Position numbers and translations under genes: made by a program. From Hyperoplus lanceolatus (taxonomy: Eukaryota; Chordata; Actinopteri; Uranoscopiformes; Ammodytidae), in assembly GCA_026929865.2 (NCBI GenBank), contig CM049395.1:10249501-10313500 (forward strand): a stretch of 64,000 nt of DNA. The letters are read 5' to 3'. The first letter of the stretch is position 1; every line of letters starts with the position of its first letter. The notes under the pieces are model-generated. The model saw only the letters and a list, made by a program, of their open reading frames with translations. It was not told the origin of the DNA and made no database searches. This document shows positions 48,357-58,793 of this stretch, piece by piece.

Positions 48357-48689
48357 TATTTGTACCAAAATGTGCAGTCTACTGTAAATCACAGCAAACA
48401 GGAGCTCATCTTTGACCCTTCCCTTATAGCTAACTGCACAAAAGCCTTTTGAGTTTAGAAATTTGATTGGCAGTGTGTTCTGTGTGAATACCATGAGAGA
48501 GAATTCAGGAAGAGTGTGCAAGATATAGAGAATTGTGTGTAGTGTTGTGAAAAATGTGTGTTTTGGAATTAAAATATGAGTCTAAGGCAGGAAATGTGTT
48601 TGGAGTTCAGCAGAATTGGTTAAGCAGTTGGTAAATTAGTTTCAGATTGTGCACATTGTGTCTGATGTTCCAAAAAATGTGAAAAACTG

Positions 48690-48797
48690 TAAACTTTTAG
48701 GCTTGATCAACTTTGTGTCAATTCATTTGGCAATGGCTTTAATTTAAAGGATTATTTACATTATTTACATGAAAAAGTTACGCTTTATAGCTTTAAA
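48690..48797 (+). mobile_element. TTAA-end MITE copy C, right part
   Basis: TTGATCAACTTTGTGTCAAT followed by TCATTTGGCAATGGCTTTAA and AAAAAGTTACGCTTTATAGC matches the right end of copy A at 44267-44359. Confidence 0.7.
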
Positions 48798-51565
48798 AAA
48801 AATTGTGTTTTTGCTGACCTCAAGTGGTTTAACTTACCACCTCCTGTAGTACTCCAGGCCCCTGTGACAACACTGCTGGGTGGGCTTACAGGTGCAACAA
48901 AGCTCACAGGATAGAGAGGAGGGGACAGACACTGTGACATTTTTAAAGTGAAAAGAAACGTCACTATTCAATACCACTTATCTCATTTTCAGTTTGGTCA
49001 AGATTAAGTGGACGGCCGCTAAAAACCAAAGCAGCCAAAGCAGAGTACAGATCATTGAGTTTTAATTATCTAATCTTTAGTTTCTTCCCATCTTGAATAC
49101 ATTAGACTCAATAAGTGATTGGATATTGGATTTGGATTTAGTAAAATCAAAATCCAGCTCTGAAGAGGACAATTTAATTGGCCCCCGGATTTTAATATGT
49201 ATGTTTTGTTTTGTTTTTTTAAATCTGTCTTCTCCCCTTAATGAACTGACGGGTCATCAAGGTTGTTTTTATTTTCTCCAAACAATGTGCACTGGGAAAG
49301 TCTAGAGTCGATAGTGTGGGCCAACACTGCCATGTGCTGCCAACCTTTCATTGTCTCTTAGTCTACATATTATTTCCTGTGCAAGGCAACTGTTCCCTCA
49401 CGGCCAAGGAAAAAACAAATACAATTAACAGCCCCAAGTAGTTATTTAAGGTACCATGTATTCACTCTCTGCAATTATTTACCTCCCACACAAGGACCTT
49501 GGTTACCTTTCAAGAGAGGCTTTTGTGCATGCTCTGGGCTATTACATCATGAAATGTTAAAACTTTTAAAAAGGAAGGAAGAGTTCTTATCTGATCGGTC
49601 TTGACAGAAGCCAGACACACACAGATAATATTTATTTCACTAAATCCAACCTAATTTCCCAGTGAGCTGTTTGCCTCGAGCCTCGGTATTACCAAAATGC
49701 AGTCGCCACACCCTGTGCACTCACATCCTGTGCCACTGATTCACAGACAAAGAGGCCCATAGGGGGACACAGAGGAAACATGTTCTTCTTTTTTATCATC
49801 TGTTTTATGACAGCAGCCTTTCTTCATCGTTACAATGTGTTCAAACAGGGGACATACGTTCTTGGTTTACAGCCTTTTCCTGCTGCACATTCGCTACATC
49901 TATCCTGCTAATACTCCACCCCAAGTTCTTCTTTCTTCTTATGTTTAACTCTCCATATCCTCTGTTCATCCATTTCTTCCTCTCCTCCTTCTGGTTCAGT
50001 GAGGTCACGAAGGGGATCTTCGTCCCTTGGCCTCTCCTAGGCAGTGTCCGGTCGGGGTGTAATTATGATCGATGGAGTAATTTCCAGAGGCGACTTTCGC
50101 CAAGAGGGTTGAGCCCACCATGCTTTCTCTCAGCTTTAATGACTTTTTAACAGAGCTCACTCCCAAACCTGCATCACACACAGTGCCAGGGAGAGTCGCC
50201 GACAAATCACTGCGGTTAAAGCGGGGTAATGGGCACGGTAAGACATGGGTGGTGCAGGGCTCCTCAGAAAGCAAGAAGTGCCCCCGCAGGTAACAGAAGC
50301 TCCCTAAAAATGTGCATTGGGCTACCCTGTTACTGGGTCCACACACTCTGTTAGACTCCTCAACTTTGTAACAACCCTGCCCGAGGAGCTAAGGGGTCAC
50401 AAACTCCCATTGAAGGACGTTTTAAAAATAAAGTTAAAAAGCACTGTGTCCTAAATCTAAGTTGTGCATCTGGATCTTCCACCGTTTTCATTATTGAGTT
50501 TTGTCCTTTAAACAAGCCTCAGGTCCAGCAGCAATGTGGTTTTAAACAATATAAAAAAAATCAATATGATATCAAAGCTGGGTGTCTCAATAAGCCTTTA
50601 CAAAAATCAGAGTGAATTGACTTGGTTTAGGAAAGCTTGGGGCTAGGTGTAAAATAAGTACTTTGCCAAAGTGAGGGGTGGTTAGAATAATATAAATTAG
50701 GTTTATGTTAGGGAGGGATCCTTTGTATGCCTAAACAAATGTATTTATACTGAGTGTTTAAAAGAGGAAATGAATACCATTATCCTATATTTAAGTCCAA
50801 CCTTTACTTTTTGCTGATTGTGTTGCTTTGAAATACAGTCAGTCACCTGTCTTTCTCTTTTGCTCCGATCATGATTATGAGGTCAGATAGAGAGCATTGC
50901 CACTAAAAAGGTTAACATACTGTATGTCGTCTTGGGGCACTGGGTGAAACGACTGATGCCGTCATGGTCCTTAAGAGGCCAGTCTCTGCACACTCAGATA
51001 AAGTGCCCCTTGCAACTGACTAAAACATTTTTTATTGTTTTGTTTTTTTAAACCCATCCAGAATTTTAACCAGCTAATAGCCTTTCTTGCCATTAAATAC
51101 CATATCACTAGATTACTAGATCAAGTCTTGTGGTTCTGGCTTTTGTCAAAATTCAGAAAACTGACGTCTGCATAGAAGTGTGTGCGTGTGTGCCATTAAG
51201 ACAGTACTAAAAGTAGTAAGCATGCAGTTCGAGGTTAGGGCTTGATATTGATTTTTATGGAAACGTTGTCGTTGTCTGACACTGACTCTACATATTTCAC
51301 CTGCATACACCGAGCCATAGCCGAGAGATTAACTTTCAAACCATTTGTAGATGAGAACAAATGTGCGTGTGTGCAGCAGTAAAAACAATAAGCAGAGCTG
51401 AAACAGATCCACATCGAGTCATTCGTCATCCAACAAGGACACACTGCACTTATGACTCATAGCATGATTACAATTCTTATTGCTGCTGCTCAGATTACAA
51501 CGCAGTATTAGATCTCTTCACTGAAACCTTGTATTACTCTGTGGTAGACAGAATTCATAAGAGTC
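48798..51565. other. No gene recognised
   Basis: No exon or repeat family is recognised in this 2.8-kb stretch. The open frames at 49093-49305 and 50005-50346 lack domain or splice support. Confidence 0.5.
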
Positions 51566-51953
51566 TAGTGTAGTACTCAAGACTGTCTCAAGACCATTTT
51601 TTTAAAGGTATCGGTCTTGTTTACTCAAAATTGTATGTCAAGACTGCTCGAGACCGCAACTGTGGGGATCTTGCAAAATAAAAGCCCCAGTGTCTGGTCA
51701 AAATATAGCCCGACAAGATTAACAGGAGCCCGACACTCAGCTACTAACTAAATAATATAATGCATTTGATCAAAATCAAAAATAGGTATTTGAATATGGT
51801 TTGATTGATTTAGAAATGCTTTCATTGCATACAACAAATAAAAGCGGTCTTGGTCTCGACTTCTCAAAGTCTTGGTCTTGTCTTGGTCGCGATACACTCC
51901 GGTCTCGGTAATGACTTGGTCTTGGTTTAGGTATGGTCTCGGCTACAACACTA
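51566..51953. mobile_element. MITE with GAGACC-repeat ends
   Basis: The left end TAGTGTAGTACTCAAGACTG is roughly inverted at the right, where the reverse complement reads TAGTGTTGTAGCCGAGACCA. The right half holds many copies of GGTCTTGG/GGTCTCG. TAGTGTTGTAGTCGAGACC ends are familiar from fish MITEs. No target duplication is clear. Confidence 0.6.
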
Positions 51954-53423
51954 CTGCACTCAGTGTTCAGTATACATCAAATCTTGAACTATGAGCCTCA
52001 TTACAGGCAACATGACAGCAGTTACAGTAGAACTAAAAATCCAAAATAACACCAATCTAAACATCCCAATGTGTTTTGAGGGTTTCTGTTATGGGAGCCG
52101 TTGAGACTTTACATGAAAAATTGGATTTGTATTACTTATTAAAGTTAGCAATCTAGTTTATAGGTATAATATAACTAAATGTAAATTAATTTGGAAAATG
52201 TTCTGCCATTTAAAAGCTTGTATTCAAATAAAGTTAAAGCATAAATACGTAATAGCCACACAAACAAATTAAGGCTGGGTCATTAAATGAGGTGAAATAA
52301 TGTATGACTATTATTGTAATTCAGCATGATGTAGCCTACATTTCAACAAACACATGGGAAAGTGACCAATCTGAAATAGGGTGTAAATATGCTCTTTAGA
52401 GAAGATAGAGCTAATGTGTTGGTTGTGTATTGCAAGTAAACAGTGGTAACAGTGACTTTACACAGCTAATGGAAAGTGCATTACAAACAGAATAGCCTAC
52501 TACATTTGTTGCATTTTCTCTCAAAAACGCCATATATTTGGAGCCAGTTCTTGCTGTAGCAATAATGTGTGCTGTGTGTGCTTTGGTTGCCTACTACTAT
52601 TCTGTACTTTACACATATGCAGTATCCAGTAAAATGCTAGAACACTGGGAAAAAAAAAGAGATAGGGGTCAAACTTGTTCAATCATGTTTGACATAGTGT
52701 ATAATTATATTCATTATTTTGTTATACATATGTAACCCCTTCCTGGCGCTGGAAGTGTAATATGATTTAAATAAGGTTACTAGGCTATATAAATGTTCTA
52801 ATCACTAGGATCCTGAGTGCTTAGCAGTTGAATGGTGAATTGGCTAAAGCTCTCATTACCAGTAGACAATATTATTCACAGGGGTGAATTAAATTATTTA
52901 GAAATAATAGCGCAGTGCCTCCACTTTGGAATTTCTTAACTCACTCTCTATGAGCTATAATGGTATTTCCCCAGAAAATATATAGTTTAAATGTTCACAA
53001 ACCTTAATAAAATTAAATGTTCAAGACAATGAAGCAGAATGTATAACAAATCGGAATTTATTTACTAATGCTGTTTTCTTTTTCTTTGTTATATTCAAAT
53101 ATTTCCAATATTCACAATTTATAATTCACACACATATTAACTGTTCGTTCACAGTCTCAAAAACTCACTTAGCACCAATGTACTAATAAAATCCTTTAAA
53201 GAAAATAAAAAATGCAAATACATGTATAGGCAAGAGCCCTTTAAACCATTTTACTTTAAATGTAAGTAGTAAACTTAAATTATATGCAGTTACACTTTAA
53301 ACATGAAATATACTTTAACACATTTGAATAATAAACACACCTCACATTCAAATATATTCAATCTTGTGGTTAACCCGTTTTTTAAATGTTCTCAAAGTAT
53401 GCCAAGCTCTTGGGTTTGTATTA
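51954..53423. other. No gene; contains one copy of a dispersed repeat
   Basis: AT-rich. 52505-52650 is shared with 60845-61020. No exon is recognised. Confidence 0.5.
52505..52650 (+). repeat. Dispersed repeat pair, copy 1
   Basis: Shared with 60845-61020 in the same orientation: TTTGCATTTTCTC-like sequence, TTCTTGCTGTAGCAAT, CTATTCTGTACTTTACA and GCAGTATCCAGTAAAATGCT. The family is not recognised. Confidence 0.8.
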
Positions 53424-54562
53424 GTTGGGGCCCATAAGTTGGTGCACATATGATGAATAATTCCTTTATTTTTGCGGCGACACTATCTGACTGTGTCGTA
53501 AACTTTACTCACGTATCCACCAGAATCGATGGCAGGCGAGTAGAAACAGAAAATCCCTCTCGGCAACTGGTCCGGCGGTGAAACGATGGCAGGCAAGGTG
53601 AAACAGCTCAGCTCACGGGCACGAGGCAGGAAACAGCGTCCATCCAACACGGCATATTAGTGAAGTCTTTTACTCCAGGTGGATCACTTTACTTTTAAAA
53701 GTCAACACTATACATTATACACTAAGTTTATCCGTAAATGATATTTGTGTCTAAAGGTGCAAACACACTACACGCGTTACCCAGCTAAAATGTTGCTTGA
53801 TAATTTTGTGTCAAAAATTGTTCTATGCGCGTAACGTGCCTAGTCTCCCTCCCGATAATGTATTTCCCCTAATCAACCATGGCTGCGATCAGACCCGACC
53901 CGACACAACAGCGTGCATGTCCACACAAAAACAACAACAACACGGCCAACAACTGTGCCAAAAGCAGCGTAAAAAGTTAAAAAATTTTAACTCCGCACAT
54001 ATCTGCGTAGGCGCGTTAGGTGCGTATATTCGCGGCTCATACGCAGCTAAAGTGTTGCTTTAGCGCGAGTAACGCATCTACGCGCCATGTACGCGCGTAA
54101 ACCAATGGTTCCCTATGGAAAAATTGCTGATTTTATACGCGTCTGTACGCGTGTAGTGTGTTCGCACCTTAATACTTGGCATTGTGTCTACAAACAATCA
54201 ATCTTCTCATTTAACTAAGTTTTAGTCCTGCTCGTCGGCTCGCTGAAAGTCTCTCTTCCGAATGCGCACGTTACCATTCTCACTTCCTCAACTAAACTTG
54301 TACTCCCCAAGAAGATTAGCTGTGATTCGCTAAGAGTTCTTCTTACATGAATCTTATTGGCTTATGGGTACTCAGTTTAAAACACACTGAAGATAATTTA
54401 CAAGTTACCAAAAAAACAAAGGATTATGGAAGATTCCGTTTCCATTCAGTTTACCCACTTATACAATAAAACACATTATTTACTAAGCGGTAGGCTATTT
54501 ACCCACGTATGAAAAAAATCTCCTTGTATTTATTTAACTGTATTTTAGCAGGTCCCCACACA
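53424..54562 (-). mobile_element. LTR-like unit with 5-bp duplication, interrupted by a MITE
   Basis: TATTA flanks both sides (53419-53423 and 54563-54567). On the minus strand the unit starts TGTGTGGGGACC and ends GGGGCCCCAAC, with an AATAAA signal (53465-53470) about 40 bp before the end, as in an LTR polyadenylation region. Without the Harbinger-like MITE (53755-54169) it is about 720 bp. No internal retroelement sequence is present, so a solo LTR is the best reading; the end lacks the canonical CA. Confidence 0.5.
53755..54169. mobile_element. 415-bp Harbinger-like MITE
   Basis: The ends AGGTGCAAACACACTACACG and (reverse complement) AGGTGCGAACACACTACACG are nearly identical. TAA lies immediately outside both ends, the three-base duplication expected of PIF/Harbinger elements. 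The interior is unusually rich in ACGCG/CGCGT words. There is no transposase frame. Confidence 0.8.
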
Positions 54563-54576
54563 TATTACTTCAGTGA

Positions 54577-55408
54577 AGGCCCTTTCCCACCGCCGCGCGG
54601 CAACTCACCGACTCCATTCATTTCAATGAGCTAAGGGCGGCTGAGGGGAGGCGGTTACAGCCGTGGCGGTTGGACCAGGAAGCGGTTGCCGCCCACATTT
54701 TGCCCAACCGCTCAGCTTTCCCCCTGTTGAAACCTTCAGCGGCAGCCGCCCGGCGGCAAGGCGGTTGTACAAGGCTCAAGGCATCGTTGCAAACGGAGTA
54801 TCCAGACCTAAACAATACAGCTCTACCATGTATTAAGTCAATGTTAAAGTGTCTGTCATTTAAAAAAGATTTTATATATATTCTACACTAAACACAAACA
54901 TGTGGAACCAGCGATTGAAGCCAATTTTCGAGGGGAATGTTTTCTTAGACGGAACTGTATTTTTTCTCTGTACTTTTATTCTTCATAAAAGCTCATATAA
55001 TAATAATAATACATTTTATTTATATAGCGCTCTTCTCTCACTCAGAGTGCTTTACAAAAACAAAACAATAAACAAACAAAAAGATCAGTCACACTGTCCG
55101 ATTAGTTCATAGAGCCGAAAATGAAGGTATTGAAAGTTAAAAAGTTACTGGCGAGCAGCAACAGCAAGTTGCCAGCGTTCACTCGTTGCCATATGAGAGA
55201 ATAGAACATCGTTATATAAGAGAGAAAGAGAGACATAAGTGTGGTTGACTTCTGGTCGGGCTATCCCAACGATACAATCACTGAAGCATCTCGCTGTCAT
55301 TGCCGCTGAGGCAGCAACCGCTTTTAAAAACGCCGGGCTCACTGGTGGAGTCCTCCGACAAGGAGGCGGTTGAGAGGGCGGTTGCCGCGCGGCGGTGGGA
55401 TAGGGCCT
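54577..55408. mobile_element. 832-bp Harbinger-like MITE
   Basis: The ends AGGCCCTTTCCCACCGCCGC and (reverse complement) AGGCCCTATCCCACCGCCGC are inverted and both continue GCGGCAAC. TGA and TAA flank the two ends, a plausible diverged three-base duplication. The ends hold repeated GGCGGTTG motifs. A LINE-type tail (54996-55065) lies inside it. Confidence 0.7.
54996..55065 (-). mobile_element. Retroelement 3' tail fragment
   Basis: On the minus strand, TTTTGTAAAGCACTCTGAGT and then AGCGCTATATAAATAAAATG are followed by (ATT)n, the shared 3' tail of fish LINEs and SINEs. Only the tail is present, a very short truncated insertion. Confidence 0.6.
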
Positions 55409-56021
55409 TAAGGGGTTAGATAGACTGGGTTGTCTGTGACTATTTTCAACTGCCAATGAGGCTCTGGTGTCAGCTCCATGAGTTATTTTCAGTTACCAAC
55501 AAGCTAGCTTGCTAGATGGCTCACAAATTTGCAAACAATTGCTAGTTAGTTAGCTTGTTAGTATTCACTCAATCCAGTGAATTGGGGTATTTTAAAATGT
55601 TAAATGTACTTGTCAGGGGGTCACTCATCTTCAGAAGTAAGGATTCAAAAATAGTTGATAACAATCGGCTGTGGAAATAATATTAACTCAAACATTAGGC
55701 TAGTGCGTCTAGTCGCATGCCTGTAGCATCAGAGCTCTCTGCAAGGTTCCCAGATGTCCTGGTATCTTATCTTACCAATACAAGGGCAGCTGAGACACAT
55801 AGGAGAAAATAAACAGCCTTCATCCCAAAAAGCACTATTACTGCACAGCAGAAGGCAAAAAGAGAAGTCACGCTTCAAATGGGATGCTAATCAAATCTTT
55901 TGGCATATTTTGAAGTGATGCAAATTTATGTTGCTGTTTGAAATCTGACATTTCTTTGCCTTTTTTTCTCGATTCAACGCAAACCTTCCCCTTCTGGTGG
56001 TGGCCGAGAGGTCCTTTCAGG
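55409..56021. other. No gene recognised
   Basis: Unassigned AT-rich sequence with a GCTAGTTAG/GCTAGCTTG-rich patch near 55500-55560. Confidence 0.55.
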
Positions 56022-56327
56022 TTACATCAACATCTAAAACTAGAAGGAGACGTCATGCAAGGGAGACGCGGAGAGGATGGAGTTCTTTATTGAAGGTTGC
56101 CATCAGTCTCAGTAGTACAAGTGAGGAGACACCGCTCCTAATACCAATACAGATGTTTAACCTATACATTACAAGCATAAGCTCTTGTTCAGATCTTACT
56201 TTACCTAGCCTATCCTCAACTTGGGAAAAGGGAAGCCGAAAGCCCCAACCATGTCCATCATTCCTCGGGCCGCAGGCCTGCCTGAGGAGTGCAACCTTAG
56301 TGGCAAGGCACTCTGCCTTATAACAGC
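56022..56327 (-). mobile_element. Possible solo LTR
   Basis: On the minus strand the stretch begins TGTTATAAGGCAGAGTGCC, carries a CAATAAAGAAC polyadenylation-type signal near 56082-56092, and ends near GATGTTGATGTAACC. This order is LTR-like, but no target duplication or internal region was found. Confidence 0.3.
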
Positions 56328-57657
56328 CAGTTGTGTCTGTGTGTGAGTGAGAGTGTGCATGTGAGTGCATGTGTGTATATGCGTGTATGAGTCTCTCCAA
56401 TATCTGACCATATCAGCAACTGGCTGCTTCTAATAGATTATAGTCTATTCGTAGCAGAGATGTGTGTTGTCTGTTTTCTGCTGTGATAGCAACACTTGCT
56501 GCTGTTGCAGTCTGTAAGGATATTGTATGACCTGTGATCTTTTAATCAAAAGTAGGCCTATGCAGAGTTTTCTGAAATGTGTTGAAATCCTACATATTCT
56601 ATATGTTGCATTAAGCTCATCTGACACAGGTCGGAGGCTATGATAGACTCAGATGTTTGCTCCCACTAACTGATACTTGCCATCTTCGGCCTAGTTTGGT
56701 TGCTATACTGTGTCATCATTCACACCACCCACTCCTTGATATAAAAATCTCATGTGTCACTTCCCGTCACCCCGCACTGACACACAAATAAACCAGAGCT
56801 GTGAACTCACGTGGAGATGGGGCTCAATGTGGTCAAGCGGCGCACAGCGACCCCAGACTTAAAAGCAGCCGGTCAGCAAGATATCACGACCTCCTCCACC
56901 TCCACACCACTATGCTGAGCTGTGGCCTGTAAAAAGGTTTAGGTGCAAACAAACAGCCCATTTAGAAGCATCTCTCCTCCATTTAGGCCGTCATTATGGC
57001 CCTCAAGGCCCTGGCTCAGCATTGAATTATGAATTAGGTTGTCAGGAGAGCCTCTGCTTATGAGCTGTGGGGGTCATTTAAATTTAATTTGAAAAGGGAT
57101 TCCTTTAAGAATGTATGCTCAGCCATCTCCTGTGGAACTCCTCCATCACAGTGGACAGGGGGTAAGTACAACAGTGTACTGACAAGGCAAGGGCAAATGG
57201 AATAAAAATTTCTAAAAGCATCTCAATTATCTCATCTCAATTAAGCATCTCATGATGGGATTAAAGCTACAAAACATTGACATTTGGAATCATTATCAAA
57301 TGCAGGGTGAATGAGTAGAGTCGATATTTATTTTACGGCAAGGCTTTTTTTTTCGGCAGATGTCTTGCATAAGCTGTTGCTTCACCTCGGGAACATTCAA
57401 AGTTCTGCTGAGCTGAAAGTAGCTTACAAATCCCATAAGCTTTACATCACCTTTAAGGTGTTAAGGGTTTAGCAACAACAAACAAAGGTTAAAATACATG
57501 AATTGAAACGGATCACCGATTTGTCATGGGAAAGAAGCAAGAATACCGCAGTCTTAAAACAGGCAGGCAGTTTTTACCACGTATGCAGAAATGCAACACA
57601 AGTCTAACATAGTCCCTAAGGCCTTCCTATCAAAACTGCTGACTTCTATCGTTGCAG
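56328..57657. other. No gene; possible conserved non-coding block at 56980-57180
   Basis: The block 56980-57180 has ATTATGAATTA- and CATTTAAATTTAATTTG-type cores and no repeat signature. The rest is unassigned. Confidence 0.4.
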
Positions 57658-57937
57658 GAATGTTCGGCAGCACTTTGAAAGGAAAGACACGTCTCCTTTG
57701 TCTGGGGTGAAGTGTACCGTACTTTTTCTGCTGTCTCTGTTAACAGTGACAGCAGCGTCTTACATGATCCCCAGTGCCTTCCGCCTCTATACCAACAACC
57801 TTCCGGACAAAGTCTTTGACTTTCCTACCTTTCAGCCAGATGTTCTGTCCTGCTGCAGCAGCTGTTGTCCCTCCGATCCCCAGGGGACGAGGGACTGCCA
57901 AAGCAGAGCCATTCAGATATCCTTTAGGGACCATTGA
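57658..57937 (+). CDS. Candidate terminal exon
   Basis: A pyrimidine-containing acceptor-like sequence (CTTCTATCGTTGCAG, ending 57657) precedes a frame open for 93 codons, NVRQHFERKDTSPLSGVKCT and on to a TGA at 57935-57937. It contains a hydrophobic stretch, CTVLFLLSLLTVTAAS, and a Cys cluster, CCSSCC. If translation started inside, the hydrophobic part would look like a signal peptide. I do not recognise the protein, no upstream exon is evident, and there is no clear polyadenylation signal nearby. It may be chance. Confidence 0.2.
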
Positions 57938-58684
57938 TCGTCATCACAAAGGTCTTTGGAAGGGGACTCGCCCCTCCACAGGCCAATGCCAATAAATTAT
58001 ACACAAACCAATCAATGAAAATCAATGGGTTCATGTGAGATCATGTGTGAAAGTTCTCCTTTTTTCATTCTCACCAAGTCATCATATTGGGCTGTTCTAC
58101 ATTTGCAGCTCTTTGATCACATTGAAATCATACAGCTCTGTCTCCTCTCTGTATACATTGCTATACATATATGAAATAGGCCGACTTGTTCCAGCCTTGC
58201 TTCCATATGCTGACAGTGACCTGGAGGTGTCATGGTGCTCCAGTCCAGCTGGTGGTGAGCTGGTGTTGGTGGTGAACTGCTAACCCCAGCAGCCAATCAG
58301 ATGCCCCGTATGCTCTAAGAGGGCCATGGTGTTGGAGGAAGTCAGGGTCAGTGATGAGGTCATCCGTCTTGACACGATGCCATCTCACAGCACAGTAGGA
58401 CGTGACCTTAAGCCCCTCTGCTGTCCATTCACACTCTCATCTTCCTCTCCCTGCCTCCAACGCCAACACTACAGTTGTCATCCTTCCATCCGCCACCACC
58501 ACCCATGTTGCCATCCATCCAACCCACACACACACACACACAACAGTCTGTTTGGGAGTGACAGCTCCCAGGGAAACAAGGGGGGAAGGGTCTGGGGTGA
58601 TACGACAAAGGTGGCAGATCCAGAGAGTCACATGAGGGGAGGAGGACTCACCCTGCACGCCGGAGGTCTGCCTGCCAGAAAACA
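57938..58684. other. No gene; short (CA)n at 58526-58543
   Basis: No supported feature other than a short CA tract. The long frame over 58326-58817 runs into a microsatellite and is not credible. Confidence 0.5.
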
Positions 58685-58712
58685 GTATGAACGGATCTGT
58701 ATGAACGGATCT
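58685..58712. repeat. 14-bp tandem duplication
   Basis: TATGAACGGATCTG is present twice in tandem, directly before a (TG)n tract. It is probably a slippage product. Confidence 0.9.
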
Positions 58713-58715
58713 GCA

Positions 58716-58718
<3 letters not shown>

Positions 58719-58791
<73 letters not shown>
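58719..58791. repeat. (TG)n microsatellite, about 36 units
   Basis: An uninterrupted GT tract, degenerating to TTTG at its right end. Confidence 0.96.

Positions 58792-58793
<2 letters not shown>

Larger units (their letters stand above)
47267..48689. mobile_element. TA-flanked inverted-repeat transposon (outer)
   Basis: Inverted ends CAGTTTTTCACAATTGCTTA (left) and CAGTTTTTCACATTTTTTGG (right, reverse complement) are flanked by TA on both sides. The CAGTTTTT start is shared with the element it contains (47615-48356) but the next bases differ, so it is a related but distinct non-autonomous family. No coding frame is seen outside the inner element. Confidence 0.8.

Noticed and set aside
56053..56400. 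115-codon frame on the minus strand at 56.1-56.4 kb
   Set aside because: Starts in a degenerate CA-rich stretch, has no domain, and overlaps an LTR-like sequence.
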